DNA from: Lachnospiraceae bacterium
GTDB taxonomy: Bacteria > Bacillota > Clostridia > Lachnospirales > Lachnospiraceae
Direction of reading: 5' to 3'
Length of the DNA stretch: 56,928 bases
Assembly (NCBI GenBank): GCA_910574745.1
Contig: CAJTCE010000025.1
Location: 1 to 56,928, forward strand
The notes under the pieces were generated by a model. The model searched no databases. It saw only the letters and a list, made by a program, of their open reading frames with translations, and had not been told where the DNA came from. Within the stretch, counting starts at the first letter, position 1; each line of letters begins with the position of its first letter. The translations under genes were made by a program, and so were the position numbers. Below, in pieces: positions 43,816 through 52,911 of the stretch.

Positions 43816-44027
43816 TGTCGGGACATTATAAAAAAGAAATGCAGCTATGATTCTCCCCACAGTTTTACCAAGGCTTTTACCCGTTTCATGGACATACGCC
43901 TCCGGCAGTGCACAGGGAACGGAACAGCTAAAGGCAGAAAACGCCTTAAACGCAACAGACAAGTATCCGTTATTTCCTCTACCCTGACAACGGGGCGGGG
44001 AAATAATGCAAATTTAATGCATACTTC
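43816..44027. other. Intergenic region without a supportable gene
   Basis: About 210 bases between convergent genes. One plus-strand stretch reads like protein (AQGTEQLKAENALNA then DKYPLFPLP and a stop, near 43905-43983) but has no start or binding site and may be a decayed fragment. Nothing else is visible. Confidence 0.3.
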
Positions 44028-44462
44028 TTAAATACTATACTCTCCCGTCTTTTCACTCTGCCACTCCAAAAGATCCGCCAGGGTAATATGATCCACCACC
44101 CCGTTTACAGCGTCGTTGATTTTCTCATAAATCCGTACCGTAACACAAGCCCCTTTTCTTTCACAGGGCATTCCCTCTTCCCCGATACAGCTTACGGGAG
44201 AAAGGTCTCCCTCGGTCTGCCTTAAGATCATGCCTACGGTATACTCTTCCGGATTCTTTTTCAGGACATATCCCCCCTGGGCGCCCCTTATACTGCGGAC
44301 GAAGCCCGCCTTATTCAAAAGCGCTATGATCTGCTCCAGATATTTTTCCGAAATCTGCTGCCTTTTGGAAATGTCCTTAATGCTTACCGGCTCCCCTGTA
44401 TTGTAGGTTGCCAGATCCAGCATCAGCCTTAAAGCATATCTTCCTTTTGTTGAAATCTTCAT
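44028..44462 (-). CDS. iscR: Rrf2-family regulator, IscR-like with three cysteines
   Basis: A 144-residue Rrf2 protein. The winged helix is MKISTKGRYALRLMLDLAT and ISEKYLEQIIALLNKAGFV with SIRGAQGGYVLKK. Three cysteines (Cys92, Cys100, Cys106 in SCIGEEGMPCERKGAC) match the position of the 2Fe-2S ligands of IscR, though with C-X7-C-X5-C spacing; CymR lacks them. GGGAGGAAG precedes the ATG. It lies 66 bases after tcdA and close to iscSU and cysK, so it probably sets cluster or cysteine gene expression. The gene symbol is by analogy. Confidence 0.85.
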   Translation of the reverse strand: MKISTKGRYALRLMLDLATYNTGEPVSIKDISKRQQISEKYLEQIIALLNKAGFVRSIRGAQGGYVLKKNPEEYTVGMILRQTEGDLSPVSCIGEEGMPCERKGACVTVRIYEKINDAVNGVVDHITLADLLEWQSEKTGEYSI

Positions 44463-44528
44463 ATCTTCTTCCTCCCTGCCACAGCCGGTCTTATACCATA
44501 CTCATTATTTGACGCTTACCCTGCTTTA

Positions 44529-45320
44529 TTATCTTACTGCCGTCGTCAAATCTTTGATAACTTCTCCTGCTATGATCAGCCCTGCCACAGACGGAACAAA
44601 TGCCACAGACCCCGGCGTGCTTCTTCTTGCAGCGCTTTTAAATTCGCCGTCCCCGCTGATTTTTAAATCCGGCATCTGGTTTTTACCGGTATTTTCCATA
44701 AATTCCGTTTCTTCATCTGCAGATATTCTTTGAGGATTTACCGGAACTTCTTTGGAATATACCACCTTCAAACTCTTGATTTCCCTTTTCTTCAGCTCCC
44801 TGCGCATTACCTTTGCCAAGGGGCAGACGCTGGTCTCATAAAGATCCGCCACCTCAAATGCCGCAGGATTTAATTTATTTCCCGCTCCCATGCTGCTGAT
44901 AATGGGCACACCTGCCCTCTCAGCCTCCGTGACCAGGGCAATTTTTGCCGTAACCGTATCCACCGCATCCACCACATAGGAATACCTCGTAAAGTCAAAG
45001 TCATCCTTATTTTCCGGCAGAAAAAAACAGGGATGTTCATGAACCACGACTTCCGGATTGATTTCCAGAATCCGCTCCTTCATAACCTCCGTTTTGTATC
45101 TTCCAATGGTTTTTCGTGTAGCAATCAGCTGACGGTTTAAATTGGTCAGGCATACCTTATCATTGTCAATAATATCAATAGCGCCTATACCGCTTCTGAC
45201 TAAGGCCTCCACGGTAAATCCGCCTACCCCGCCTATTCCGAAAACCGCCACTCTGGAAGCAGCCAGTATTTCCATGGCTTCCTTCCCCAGCAGCAGCTCC
45301 GTTCTTGAAAACTGGTTCAA
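44529..45320 (-). CDS. tcdA: tRNA threonylcarbamoyladenosine dehydratase
   Basis: 263 residues using a TTG start, chosen because AGGAGG lies seven bases upstream; an ATG 21 bases earlier would place the binding site inside the gene. The ThiF/MoeB-like E1 fold has VFGIGGVGGFTVEALVRSG (nucleotide loop), IIDNDKVCLTNLNRQL and DAVDTVTAKIALV. The C-terminal SVCPLAKVMRRELKKR and SAARRSTPGSVAFVPSVAG are typical of TcdA (CsdL). It cyclises t6A to ct6A in tRNAs. It may be in one transcript with the IscR-like gene. Confidence 0.92.
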   Translation of the reverse strand: MNQFSRTELLLGKEAMEILAASRVAVFGIGGVGGFTVEALVRSGIGAIDIIDNDKVCLTNLNRQLIATRKTIGRYKTEVMKERILEINPEVVVHEHPCFFLPENKDDFDFTRYSYVVDAVDTVTAKIALVTEAERAGVPIISSMGAGNKLNPAAFEVADLYETSVCPLAKVMRRELKKREIKSLKVVYSKEVPVNPQRISADEETEFMENTGKNQMPDLKISGDGEFKSAARRSTPGSVAFVPSVAGLIIAGEVIKDLTTAVR

Positions 45321-45472
45321 TGTGCATCCTCCTGCCCGCATCCTTTGATCAAAATTTTATTCATAGTTATCCCATATGATTTCATAATACACATTTTTCT
45401 TTTACAAGTCAATCTTTCTGCTGCTCTTGTTTTCACACATATTCTCGTTTTTTCTTTTTTAGTCATTAAACA

Positions 45473-45519
45473 GGAGCTGTTGCTTTTGTCCATTATATAT
45501 CTGCTTTTGCAACAGCCCC
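45473..45519. terminator. Hairpin between tcdA and cysK
   Basis: GGAGCTGTTGC pairs with GCAACAGCCCC, broken by one mismatch, with repeated CTTTTG inside the loop. No long T run follows on the minus strand, so it may be a weak terminator or a leader structure. Confidence 0.5.
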
Positions 45520-45656
45520 TGATGTTATATTCCTATTCTGTTGTATCGTTATTGCCTGTTTTAACCTGAAATCCCGCAAACACTCTATCCTTTTCTGATT
45601 CTGCTGCTTCCAAAGAGCATCCTGACACGCTGTGGTTAAACCTTGTCAATTTTATT

Positions 45657-46595
45657 TCATGAATTGGCAAATAACGGCGTAGACAAATATCTGTCGCCTG
45701 AATCGGGCAGCAATGCAACAATGGTCTTTCCTTTATTTTCCGGCCTCTTTGCCAGAATGGCCGCTGCCTTCAACGCCGCTCCCGATGAAATACCTACCAG
45801 AATTCCTTCACTTAGCGCAAAGGCTTTTCCTTGTGCAAAAGCATCTTCATTCTCTATGGTAATAATTTCATCATAAACCTTTGTATTTAATACCTCCGGT
45901 ACAAATCCTGCGCCGATTCCCTGGATTTTATGCGCGCCCGGGGTTCCCTTTGATAATACCGGACTTGACGCGGGTTCAACCGCCACCACTTGAATAGCGG
46001 GATTTTTCTCCTTCAGGTACTCTCCCACACCGGTAACTGTTCCGCCGGTTCCTACGCCTGCCACAAAAATATCCACCTTTCCTTCTGTCTGCTCCCAGAT
46101 TTCCGGTCCGGTTGTAGCTTTATGCACTGCAGGATTTGCAGGATTTACAAACTGCCCCAAAATAACGGAGCCGGGAATGGATTCCTTTAATTCCTCCGCC
46201 TTTTCTATGGCTCCTTTCATGCCCTTTGCGCCTTCTGTCAAAACAAGCTCTGCCCCGTATGCGCCTAAGAGATTCCTTCTCTCCACGCTCATGGTATCGG
46301 GCAATGTCAGAATCGCCTTGTAGCCCTTTGCTGCTGCAACCGCTGCAAGCCCGATTCCCGTATTACCGGAAGTCGGTTCAATGATCGTTGCCCCGGGCTT
46401 TAAAACACCTTTCTTTTCCGCATCCTCTATCATCGCAAGAGCAATGCGGTCCTTCACGCTCCCTGCAGGATTTAAATATTCCAGCTTTGCCAAAATTGTC
46501 GCTTCTGTAACTCCCGCCTTACTGCTATAACGGTTCAGCTTTAAAATCGGTGTTCCTCCGATTAATTCCAATGCACTTTCTTTTATTTTGCTCAT
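45657..46595 (-). CDS. cysK: Cysteine synthase (O-acetylserine sulfhydrylase)
   Basis: 312 residues from [20 protein letters not shown], which follows GGGAGGAATT; 13 codons of open frame upstream have no binding site. It has the PLP lysine in [19 protein letters not shown] near residue 45, [33 protein letters not shown] and the C-terminal [15 protein letters not shown]. It makes cysteine from O-acetylserine and sulfide. The promoter is perfectly consensus, suggesting high expression. A LysR regulator follows upstream on the same strand behind a terminator. Confidence 0.96.
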   Translation of the reverse strand: MSKIKESALELIGGTPILKLNRYSSKAGVTEATILAKLEYLNPAGSVKDRIALAMIEDAEKKGVLKPGATIIEPTSGNTGIGLAAVAAAKGYKAILTLPDTMSVERRNLLGAYGAELVLTEGAKGMKGAIEKAEELKESIPGSVILGQFVNPANPAVHKATTGPEIWEQTEGKVDIFVAGVGTGGTVTGVGEYLKEKNPAIQVVAVEPASSPVLSKGTPGAHKIQGIGAGFVPEVLNTKVYDEIITIENEDAFAQGKAFALSEGILVGISSGAALKAAAILAKRPENKGKTIVALLPDSGDRYLSTPLFANS

Positions 46596-46660
46596 TTTAT
46601 AATTCCTCCCAATGATTTCCTTTTTAATTCCCATTTATTTACTAGGATTGATATGAATTG

Positions 46661-46689
46661 ATTATAAAATCTACGTTTCCATTTGTCAA
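46661..46689 (-). promoter_or_regulatory. Consensus promoter of cysK
   Basis: On the minus strand TTGACA (46684-46689), a 17-base spacer and TATAAT (46661-46666), all perfect, about 65 bases before the cysK start. Confidence 0.85.
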
Positions 46690-46721
46690 GAAAGTATCCT
46701 GTAAAATATTATACACAAAAC

Positions 46722-46760
46722 AAACTGCATGTTATAGCTTTTTTCTATAACACGCAGTTT
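46722..46760 (-). terminator. Terminator after the LysR gene
   Basis: AAACTGC plus GTTATAG pairs with CTATAAC plus GCAGTTT, with a two-base internal mismatch and a short T-rich loop. It closes the DUF362-LysR transcript before the cysK promoter. Confidence 0.8.
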
Positions 46761-46788
46761 TCCTGAAATCATTTTTCGGCAATGCCGC

Positions 46789-47700
46789 CTACCTCATGGC
46801 CTTATCCCTGTACTTTGCGATTTCCTCCAGGTACTTCTGCCCCAGCTCGCTGATTGCCACGCCTTTGCGTACAAGATAGCCTATGGTCATCATTTCATCG
46901 GATTTCAATTTAACCGCACAGTAGTCGGAGCCGTTTAATTCCTCGCAGATAATGCCGGAACAAAGGGTATACCCGTTTAATCCTACCATAAGGTTTAACA
47001 GCGTCGCCCTGTCATTGGCCTTAATCAGCCGTTTATAATCGTAGGTGCTCAGCACCTCTTCCGCAAAATAAAAGGAATTGTAGGTTCCCTGCTCAAAGGA
47101 AAGGCAGGGATATTCATCCAGCTCTTTTAGAGCAATTTCCTCCCGGGCTGCCAGAGGATGCCCTTTCCACATATAAACATAGATGCCGCAGTTTAACAGT
47201 TCATGAAATTCCAGATTATACTCATGAAGCAGCTTGGTCAAAACCTTCCTGTTAAAATCATTCAGATACAAAATGCCGATTTCGCTCCGGAAATTTTTTA
47301 CATCTTCTATCACGTCATAGGTCTTAGTCTCATGGATGGCAAATTCATATTCATCCATTCCGAACTGCTTTACCATCTCCACAAAAGCGTTTACCGCAAA
47401 GGTATAGTGCTGGGTAGACACGCCGAATTTCTTTTTGATTTTCTCCTTGGAGATATATCTGGATTCTATGAGCCGGTACTGCTCCGTTACCTGTCTGGCA
47501 TAGCCGATAAACTCCTCTCCCTCGGGCGTTAAAGAAATTCCTCTGTTGGTACGCCGAAACAGCTCTACGCCGATTTCCTCCTCCAGTTCCTTAATAGCCG
47601 CCGATAAGCTGGGCTGGGAAATGAAAAGGCTTCTGGCCGCCTCATTCATGGAATTGGCGTTTGCCACGGTAATGGCGTAATTTAACTGCGTTAAGGTCAT
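46789..47700 (-). CDS. LysR-family regulator (CysL/CysB-like position)
   Basis: A 303-residue LysR protein. MTLTQLNYAITVANANSMNE, AARSLFISQPSLSAAIKELE is the winged helix-turn-helix; the ligand domain follows from about residue 92. Its stop lies just before a terminator and the cysK promoter, and it starts five bases after the DUF362 gene. Relatives regulate cysteine or sulfur genes in Lachnospiraceae; cysK nearby supports this, but no binding site could be assigned with certainty. Confidence 0.9.
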   Translation of the reverse strand: MTLTQLNYAITVANANSMNEAARSLFISQPSLSAAIKELEEEIGVELFRRTNRGISLTPEGEEFIGYARQVTEQYRLIESRYISKEKIKKKFGVSTQHYTFAVNAFVEMVKQFGMDEYEFAIHETKTYDVIEDVKNFRSEIGILYLNDFNRKVLTKLLHEYNLEFHELLNCGIYVYMWKGHPLAAREEIALKELDEYPCLSFEQGTYNSFYFAEEVLSTYDYKRLIKANDRATLLNLMVGLNGYTLCSGIICEELNGSDYCAVKLKSDEMMTIGYLVRKGVAISELGQKYLEEIAKYRDKAMR

Positions 47701-47705
47701 GATGT

Positions 47706-48572
47706 CTACTCCACTTCTACCAGTTCATATTCCCGTGAACCATATCCTAATGCTGCCGCGCTTTCAATGGTATGAACGCCGTTTCGGGACTCAATGCGTT
47801 CAATCAAATGGTCTCTTCCCACATCATCCGCCGCATAAACCAGATCCAGACACGCCTGGTCAATCGCTATCGGGTCTTTGGACGCCAGAATGCCGATATC
47901 CTGCATACAGGGATCTTCCGCAACCGCACAGCAGTCGCAGTCTACGGACATATTTTTCATGACATTGATATAAACAATATTCCCTTTCAGATAATCCACT
48001 ACGGAAGCAGCTGCGTCAGCCATGGACTCTAAAAAAGAATCATGATCTGAGTTCCAGAAATCGTCTACATTCCCAACGCCGTGGATATATGCCTTTCCGT
48101 AAGAGGACGCCACGCCGATGGATAACTGCTTGATGGCTCCGCCATAGCCGCCCATGGGATGCCCCTTAAAATGGGATAACACCAGCATGGAATCATAGTT
48201 TGCCAGATGGCTTCCCACATAGTTTTTCTTAATGCACTTTCCGTTCTCAATGGAGAGAACCAGATCCGGCTGTTCCTCATCCATGATATCGACGGTAAAA
48301 TGCTCACTCCAGCCGTGTTCCTTCATGGTTTCCCAATGCTTTTCGGTTGTATTTCTCGTTCCTTCATATGCCGTGTTGCACTCCACTACCGTGCCGCCTA
48401 CATAATCAATCACGGGTTTCCAGAATTCCGGCTTTAGGAAATTCTGGTTTCCGGTTTCTCCCGAATGCAGTTTAATCGCCACTTTACCGGACAGGGGCTT
48501 ATCCACGAGCTTGAAAAGCTCCAATACCTTTTCCGGTGTGATAGTTTTGGAAAAATACACTTTTTCTTTCAT
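47706..48572 (-). CDS. DUF362 protein, Cys-rich
   Basis: A 288-residue DUF362 protein. KVAIKLHSGETGNQNFLKPEF near residue 30-50, VLSHFKGHPMGGYGGAIKQLSIGVAS in the centre and MKNMSVDCDCCAVAEDPCMQDIGI near residue 205-228 are typical. The CDCC...C cluster in the last segment could bind a Fe-S cluster or metal. The biochemical role is not known, but these proteins are often fused to ferredoxins. AAGGAG precedes the ATG. It is coupled to the LysR gene, five bases apart. Confidence 0.88.
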   Translation of the reverse strand: MKEKVYFSKTITPEKVLELFKLVDKPLSGKVAIKLHSGETGNQNFLKPEFWKPVIDYVGGTVVECNTAYEGTRNTTEKHWETMKEHGWSEHFTVDIMDEEQPDLVLSIENGKCIKKNYVGSHLANYDSMLVLSHFKGHPMGGYGGAIKQLSIGVASSYGKAYIHGVGNVDDFWNSDHDSFLESMADAAASVVDYLKGNIVYINVMKNMSVDCDCCAVAEDPCMQDIGILASKDPIAIDQACLDLVYAADDVGRDHLIERIESRNGVHTIESAAALGYGSREYELVEVE

Positions 48573-48703
48573 AGCAGCCTCTCCTTGTTTTTTTATTCCA
48601 TGCCCCGCTGCTTGCGACAGGGTACTGACTATAGTCTACAACAGGTAGCGGACACCGCGTCAATATGTTTTAAGGAAAAAGATGTTAAATTTTTATGAAC
48701 GCT

Positions 48704-49393
48704 TTAGAGCATATCCCTTTTTTCTACGGTACAGAGGGAAAGCACAACACAAACAAAGGAAATCAGCAATAAGACTGCAAAAAGCCCACCGCTGTTTGAA
48801 AGAGTCAGGTCCCCGATGCTCCCCTGGGTAACGAACATAAGCAGAACGGAAGCTATGATAACCGCCTTTGAGGATTTCATCATCAGTCCCACAAATAATG
48901 CCGCAAAACAGATACTGACCATGACCGCCGAGCTGATTGCCAGCCCAATATAAAAACCGGGCGTTTCCATACGGAAGTCTATGGTATAAACAAATTCCTT
49001 GCGCCTGCTGCCAATGAGGATTACGCCGTAAACGGCCAGCTTGGTAAGTATGAGAGCCGCATAATTAAAAATCCACACCGCAAGCATCTTTGATAAAAGT
49101 ATTTTTTGCCTTTTAATAGGATAAGAAAACATCAGGTTCATGGTTTTGTTTTTGTAAGCGCCCACAATATAAGAAGCCAGCATAGCGCCGCAAAACACTA
49201 TAAAGGACATATTGGTAAGCAGCTCAATAAAAGCGGAAATCCCTATGGAATTTGCTTCCGGAATTTCATCGGTTATGCCGAAAAATTCCACGGAGTAGAC
49301 AAAAAATCCCAGACAAAGCGCCAGAATAACCGCATTCCTGACATCCTTCCCGATTCTGTTTTTCTTCCATTCCAGCCTGATCAATTTAAGCAT
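48704..49393 (-). CDS. ABC-2 type transporter permease (bacitracin/lantibiotic type)
   Basis: A 229-residue permease with six helices, starting MLKLIRLEWKKNRIGKDVRN. The pattern of LxxIRLEWKKN and SYPIKRQKILLSKMLAVWIF near residue 95 is typical of the BcrB/LanFEG-like ABC-2 permeases. It overlaps the ATPase gene by eight bases. This exporter, unlike the Bce module at 1.6 kb, has no large outer domain. Usual role is immunity or efflux of bacitracin or lantibiotics; the compound is unknown. Confidence 0.85.
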   Translation of the reverse strand: MLKLIRLEWKKNRIGKDVRNAVILALCLGFFVYSVEFFGITDEIPEANSIGISAFIELLTNMSFIVFCGAMLASYIVGAYKNKTMNLMFSYPIKRQKILLSKMLAVWIFNYAALILTKLAVYGVILIGSRRKEFVYTIDFRMETPGFYIGLAISSAVMVSICFAALFVGLMMKSSKAVIIASVLLMFVTQGSIGDLTLSNSGGLFAVLLLISFVCVVLSLCTVEKRDML

Positions 49394-50309
49394 ACGCCTC
49401 TCCCTCCTCTGTCATTTTCAGGAAATAATCTTCCAATGTTTCCGTCTTTTTTCCGATTGCGTTAATTTCAACCCCATGCATCGCCAATGCATTTGTGATT
49501 TTTCCGGTTACCGCCCCTTCTTCATAAATGCGGATATTACGCTCATCCATAATCTTAAAGTTGCCAAATCCCAACTGTTCCGTCAGGATATAGGCTGTTT
49601 TTCTGGTATTCTCTACAGAAAGCTCTATATAAGCCAGATTTCTTTCCCTGATTTCCTTCATGGAAATTTCCTCTAACAATTTTCCGCGGCTGATAACGCC
49701 TACCGTATCTGCAATGCTTTCAATCTCCGATAAAATATGAGTGGAAATCATCAGGGTAATTCCGTATTCCTTACACAGCATTTTAAACAATTCCCGAATC
49801 TGCTTCATGCCGGAAGGGTCAAGGCCGTTTGCCGGCTCGTCCAGTATTAAAAGCTCCGGTCTTGATAAAACCGCCCGGGCAATGCCAAGCCTCTGTTTCA
49901 TACCCAGGGAATACTTCTTTACCGGCTTATTTGCCGCATCGGAAAGGCTTAGCAGCTCCAAAGCCTTCTCCACGCATCCTTTTTCATAATATCCCATGTA
50001 TTCACAATGAAGCTGCAGATTTTCCCTTCCGCTCATGCGTTCATAAAAGACAGGGAATTCTATGATGCTGCCCATCCTTTTTAATACCTCGTAGGAATCC
50101 TTTTGCAGAGTTTCTCCAAACAGCTCTATGGCGCCTTCCGTCGGCTTCCAGAGATTGGTAAGCATTTTCATGACCGAGGTTTTTCCCGCCCCGTTAGGCC
50201 CCAAAAATCCATAGATTTCTCCCTTCCTCAAATGAATATTCACATCCGAAACCAGCTCTTTGCCGCCAATGATCTTAGTCAGATGATTAGTCTGTAATAA
50301 ATATGACAT
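49386..50309 (-). CDS. ABC transporter ATPase (BcrA/lantibiotic immunity type)
   Basis: A 307-residue ATPase with Walker A FLGPNGAGKTSVMKML near residue 35-50, signature KYSLGMKQRLGIARAVL near 135, Walker B LLILDEPANGLDP and switch MISTHILSEIE. The C-terminal 80 residues form the BcrA/YhgE-type DUF4162-like extension (MDERNIRIYEEG). It pairs with the permease downstream; a two-component system lies upstream on the same strand, about 140 bases away. Confidence 0.93.
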   Translation of the reverse strand: MSYLLQTNHLTKIIGGKELVSDVNIHLRKGEIYGFLGPNGAGKTSVMKMLTNLWKPTEGAIELFGETLQKDSYEVLKRMGSIIEFPVFYERMSGRENLQLHCEYMGYYEKGCVEKALELLSLSDAANKPVKKYSLGMKQRLGIARAVLSRPELLILDEPANGLDPSGMKQIRELFKMLCKEYGITLMISTHILSEIESIADTVGVISRGKLLEEISMKEIRERNLAYIELSVENTRKTAYILTEQLGFGNFKIMDERNIRIYEEGAVTGKITNALAMHGVEINAIGKKTETLEDYFLKMTEEGEAYA

Positions 50310-50450
50310 AGAATATGCCTCCTTTCATACTGCTATTGTAACAGAAGGGATTTTCAAAACTGTTGCGCAAATCTTACGAATTTCTTTCGTCGCTGTACAG
50401 ATATGCCTGATACTCTGTCAAAACATTTTGTACCAGGCATTCATTTCATA

Positions 50451-51413
50451 CTATACGGATTGCATTTTGGGTTTACATAATTCAAGTGTAAAAATTGTCT
50501 TTTCATAAGGGATGCTGTTTAAGATAATATCCCCGCCCATAGATTTTGCAAGATTCTTTGCTATGGTCAAACCCAGGCCGGTGCCCTGGATTTCCCTGTT
50601 GCGGGAATCTTCCATGGTATAGAGACGGTCAAAGACATGGGCTGCGGATTCTTTATCGATTCCCTTTCCTTTATCCGCAATATCAATATAGACATGAGCT
50701 TCATCCTCCCTGAGAAAAAATCCCAGATACTTCCCGTCGCTTCCGTAGCGGAGCGCATTCGAAAGAAGATTTTGCAGGATTCTTTGGACTGCCTCCTCAT
50801 CGGCATGGACATAGAGTTCTTTTTCGGGAACGGATATTTCCACTTGAAAGTCCCTTTGCTGCAATATATCATAAAAGCTTAGTATATTTTCCCTGCACAG
50901 TTCGTTAACGGCAAATTTTTTAAGTTCCATATCCGTATCGCCTGCTTCAAGCTTTGCAAGGGTAAAAAAACGGTTGATCAACTCCAGAACCTGTTTTGCC
51001 TTGGCTTCTGTTTTTTTCAGCGCCTCGTCTTTTGGACTTTTCAGCCGGAGGATTTCCAGATAGCCAAGGATAACGGTCAGGGGCGTTTTCATATCGTGGG
51101 AAATGTTGGAAAGCATTTTCTTGGAAGCCGCCTCTTCTCTCCTAAAGCCCGCTTTTATTTTCTGTCTGTCGTCAAGCAGACGGTTAATCTCTCCCATGAC
51201 CTCCATAAGCGCTTTATCATCCGTAAAAACCATTACCTTTTCGTCGCTGTCATTTTCCAGAATATCCCCTAACTTCCGGGCTATTTCTTTCAGCTTTTTC
51301 TCCCTCCCCCGCAGCAGCAGAAAACGCTGGTAAAAAATGACAAACAAAAGAATTACGATGATACCTGTCAAAACAAACAAAGCCATGGGAGAATTCATCA
51401 TCGAAAAATTCAT
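50451..51413 (-). CDS. Histidine kinase of the second antibiotic-type module
   Basis: A 320-residue kinase with one N-terminal helix (about 10-30) and almost no outer domain; it lacks the second helix of typical BceS-like kinases. The H-box is MLSNISHDMKTPLTVILGYLEI (His near residue 106), with N-box LLSNALRYGSD, G1 ADKGKGIDKE and G2 GTGLGLTIAKNLA. It overlaps the regulator gene by four bases. It probably controls the adjacent ABC exporter. Confidence 0.93.
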   Translation of the reverse strand: MNFSMMNSPMALFVLTGIIVILLFVIFYQRFLLLRGREKKLKEIARKLGDILENDSDEKVMVFTDDKALMEVMGEINRLLDDRQKIKAGFRREEAASKKMLSNISHDMKTPLTVILGYLEILRLKSPKDEALKKTEAKAKQVLELINRFFTLAKLEAGDTDMELKKFAVNELCRENILSFYDILQQRDFQVEISVPEKELYVHADEEAVQRILQNLLSNALRYGSDGKYLGFFLREDEAHVYIDIADKGKGIDKESAAHVFDRLYTMEDSRNREIQGTGLGLTIAKNLAKSMGGDIILNSIPYEKTIFTLELCKPKMQSV

Positions 51414-52114
51414 GGACAGTTCTCCTCATTTCCCATTTTGTACCCGATTCCCCACACCGTTACCACATACCGGGGATTCTTAACATCGTCCTCTATCTTT
51501 CCCCGCAGTCTGCTGATGTGCACATTTACGGCGTTTTCGTCTCCCAGATAAGCGTCCTTCCATATTTGTGAATAAATCTGTTCCTTGGTATACACCTTTT
51601 TCGGGTTTTCCATAAGGAGCTTCAATATTTCAAATTCCTTTGCCGTCAGTTCTATTTTTTCTCCGTCCTTCGTTACAGAGTAATCGCCTGTGTTCATGCA
51701 AAGGCTTCCCATGGCAATTACCCGCTCTTCCCGTTCCGCCTTTCTGGCATATTCCGTACTCCGACGGATGTTTGCTTTAATCCTTGCCAAAACCTCCGTA
51801 ACAGAAAAAGGCTTTGTAATATAGTCGTCTGCACCTAAAGAAAGGCCCAGAGTCTTGTCCGAATCCGTATCCTTGGCGGATATGATGATAATGGGAACCA
51901 GGCTTTTCTCCCGAATCCGCCTCATAACCTCCATACCGTTTGCCTTCGGTATCATAAGATCCAGTAAGACCAAGGCATAATCCTTTTGAAAAAAGCTTTC
52001 ACAGGCCTCTTCCCCGTCGAAAGCAATGTCCGCCGCAAAGCCTTCCGCCCCCAGAAAGCTCTGCAGCATATAGCCGATTTCCTTATCGTCCTCCACCAGT
52101 AAAATATTCGTCAT
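51410..52114 (-). CDS. OmpR-family response regulator of the second antibiotic-type module
   Basis: A 234-residue OmpR/PhoB regulator. Receiver: LLVEDDKEIG, phospho-acceptor Asp in VLLDLMIPKANG, Thr/Ser ISAKD, Lys in YITKPFSV. The winged helix ends NVHISRLRGKIEDD and VVTVWGIGYKMG. It opens the four-gene unit RR, HK, ATPase and permease on the minus strand. A 220-base region upstream separates it from the divergent sigma-factor gene. Confidence 0.94.
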   Translation of the reverse strand: MTNILLVEDDKEIGYMLQSFLGAEGFAADIAFDGEEACESFFQKDYALVLLDLMIPKANGMEVMRRIREKSLVPIIIISAKDTDSDKTLGLSLGADDYITKPFSVTEVLARIKANIRRSTEYARKAEREERVIAMGSLCMNTGDYSVTKDGEKIELTAKEFEILKLLMENPKKVYTKEQIYSQIWKDAYLGDENAVNVHISRLRGKIEDDVKNPRYVVTVWGIGYKMGNEENCP

Positions 52115-52335
52115 TGGCAGTCCCTCAATTTCATTTTGTGCTTATTATATTGCATTTTCCTCCATAGCGCAAACCGTCTTTACTCCCGGGATTGTTTGCC
52201 GCTATAATCAGCTTAATGGTCCGGCGGCAAAAGCAGACAAGTAACCGCCCGTTAAATTTTCTAAACCTATTGGAAAGTCCATAAAAAATCTGTTACATTT
52301 ACGTGTGCCTCACATATATATACGGAGGTGTCAGA

Positions 52336-52845
52336 ATGAAGTTTGAAGACCTTTGCAGGGAAACTTATCCGAAAATTTACAATTACATATTAGCCAGAAC
52401 CAAAAGCAGGGAGATTTCGGAGGATATTACCCAGGAGGTTTTCCTGATTGCATACAGGAAGGGCGATGATTTCCTATCTCATGAAAATCCCATGGCCTTT
52501 CTATATGTGTCCGCCAAAAATCTTCTTTTTGAGCATTTCAGGGAAAAGGCAAAGCTGGCTCCTTTAGAGGAATGGGAAATCGAAGATTCCAGAGGAGATA
52601 TTTTCGAACAGCTTCGTATAAATCACGTCCGCTCCATAGATGAGGACATTTATTTCAATCGTGTATTAAGCAGTCTGAGCGAACGGGAGCGAAAGCTTTA
52701 CGAGTTGTATTATGTGCTCAAAAAGCCTATGAAAGCAATTGCAAAGGAGCTTCATTTAAGCGAACCCGCCCTGCGGATGAAATATGTGAGGCTGCGAAAA
52801 AAGGTAAGGCGCATTGTCGCCGATTTGGATTTGGACGCTTTTTAA
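52336..52845 (+). CDS. Sigma-70 family (ECF-like) RNA polymerase sigma factor
   Basis: 169 residues from the ATG that follows ACGGAGGTG; longer open sequence has no site. Region 2 is FEDLCRETYPKIYNYILART, then DITQEVFLIAYRKGDDFL; region 4 is LSERERKLYELYYVLKKPMK, AIAKELHLSEPALRMKYVRL. It lacks region 3, as ECF factors do. The next gene encodes a one-helix membrane protein whose N-terminal half resembles an anti-sigma domain. It probably answers an envelope signal. A GTTACATT sequence occurs both upstream of it and before the next gene (52847-52856), but this is too little to define a self-recognised promoter. Confidence 0.9.
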   Translation: MKFEDLCRETYPKIYNYILARTKSREISEDITQEVFLIAYRKGDDFLSHENPMAFLYVSAKNLLFEHFREKAKLAPLEEWEIEDSRGDIFEQLRINHVRSIDEDIYFNRVLSSLSERERKLYELYYVLKKPMKAIAKELHLSEPALRMKYVRLRKKVRRIVADLDLDAF

Positions 52846-52911
52846 ACGTTACATTATTATTTTCAATACATATACAGTTGTACGACAGGCCTGCCCGTAG
52901 AAAGGAGACAT

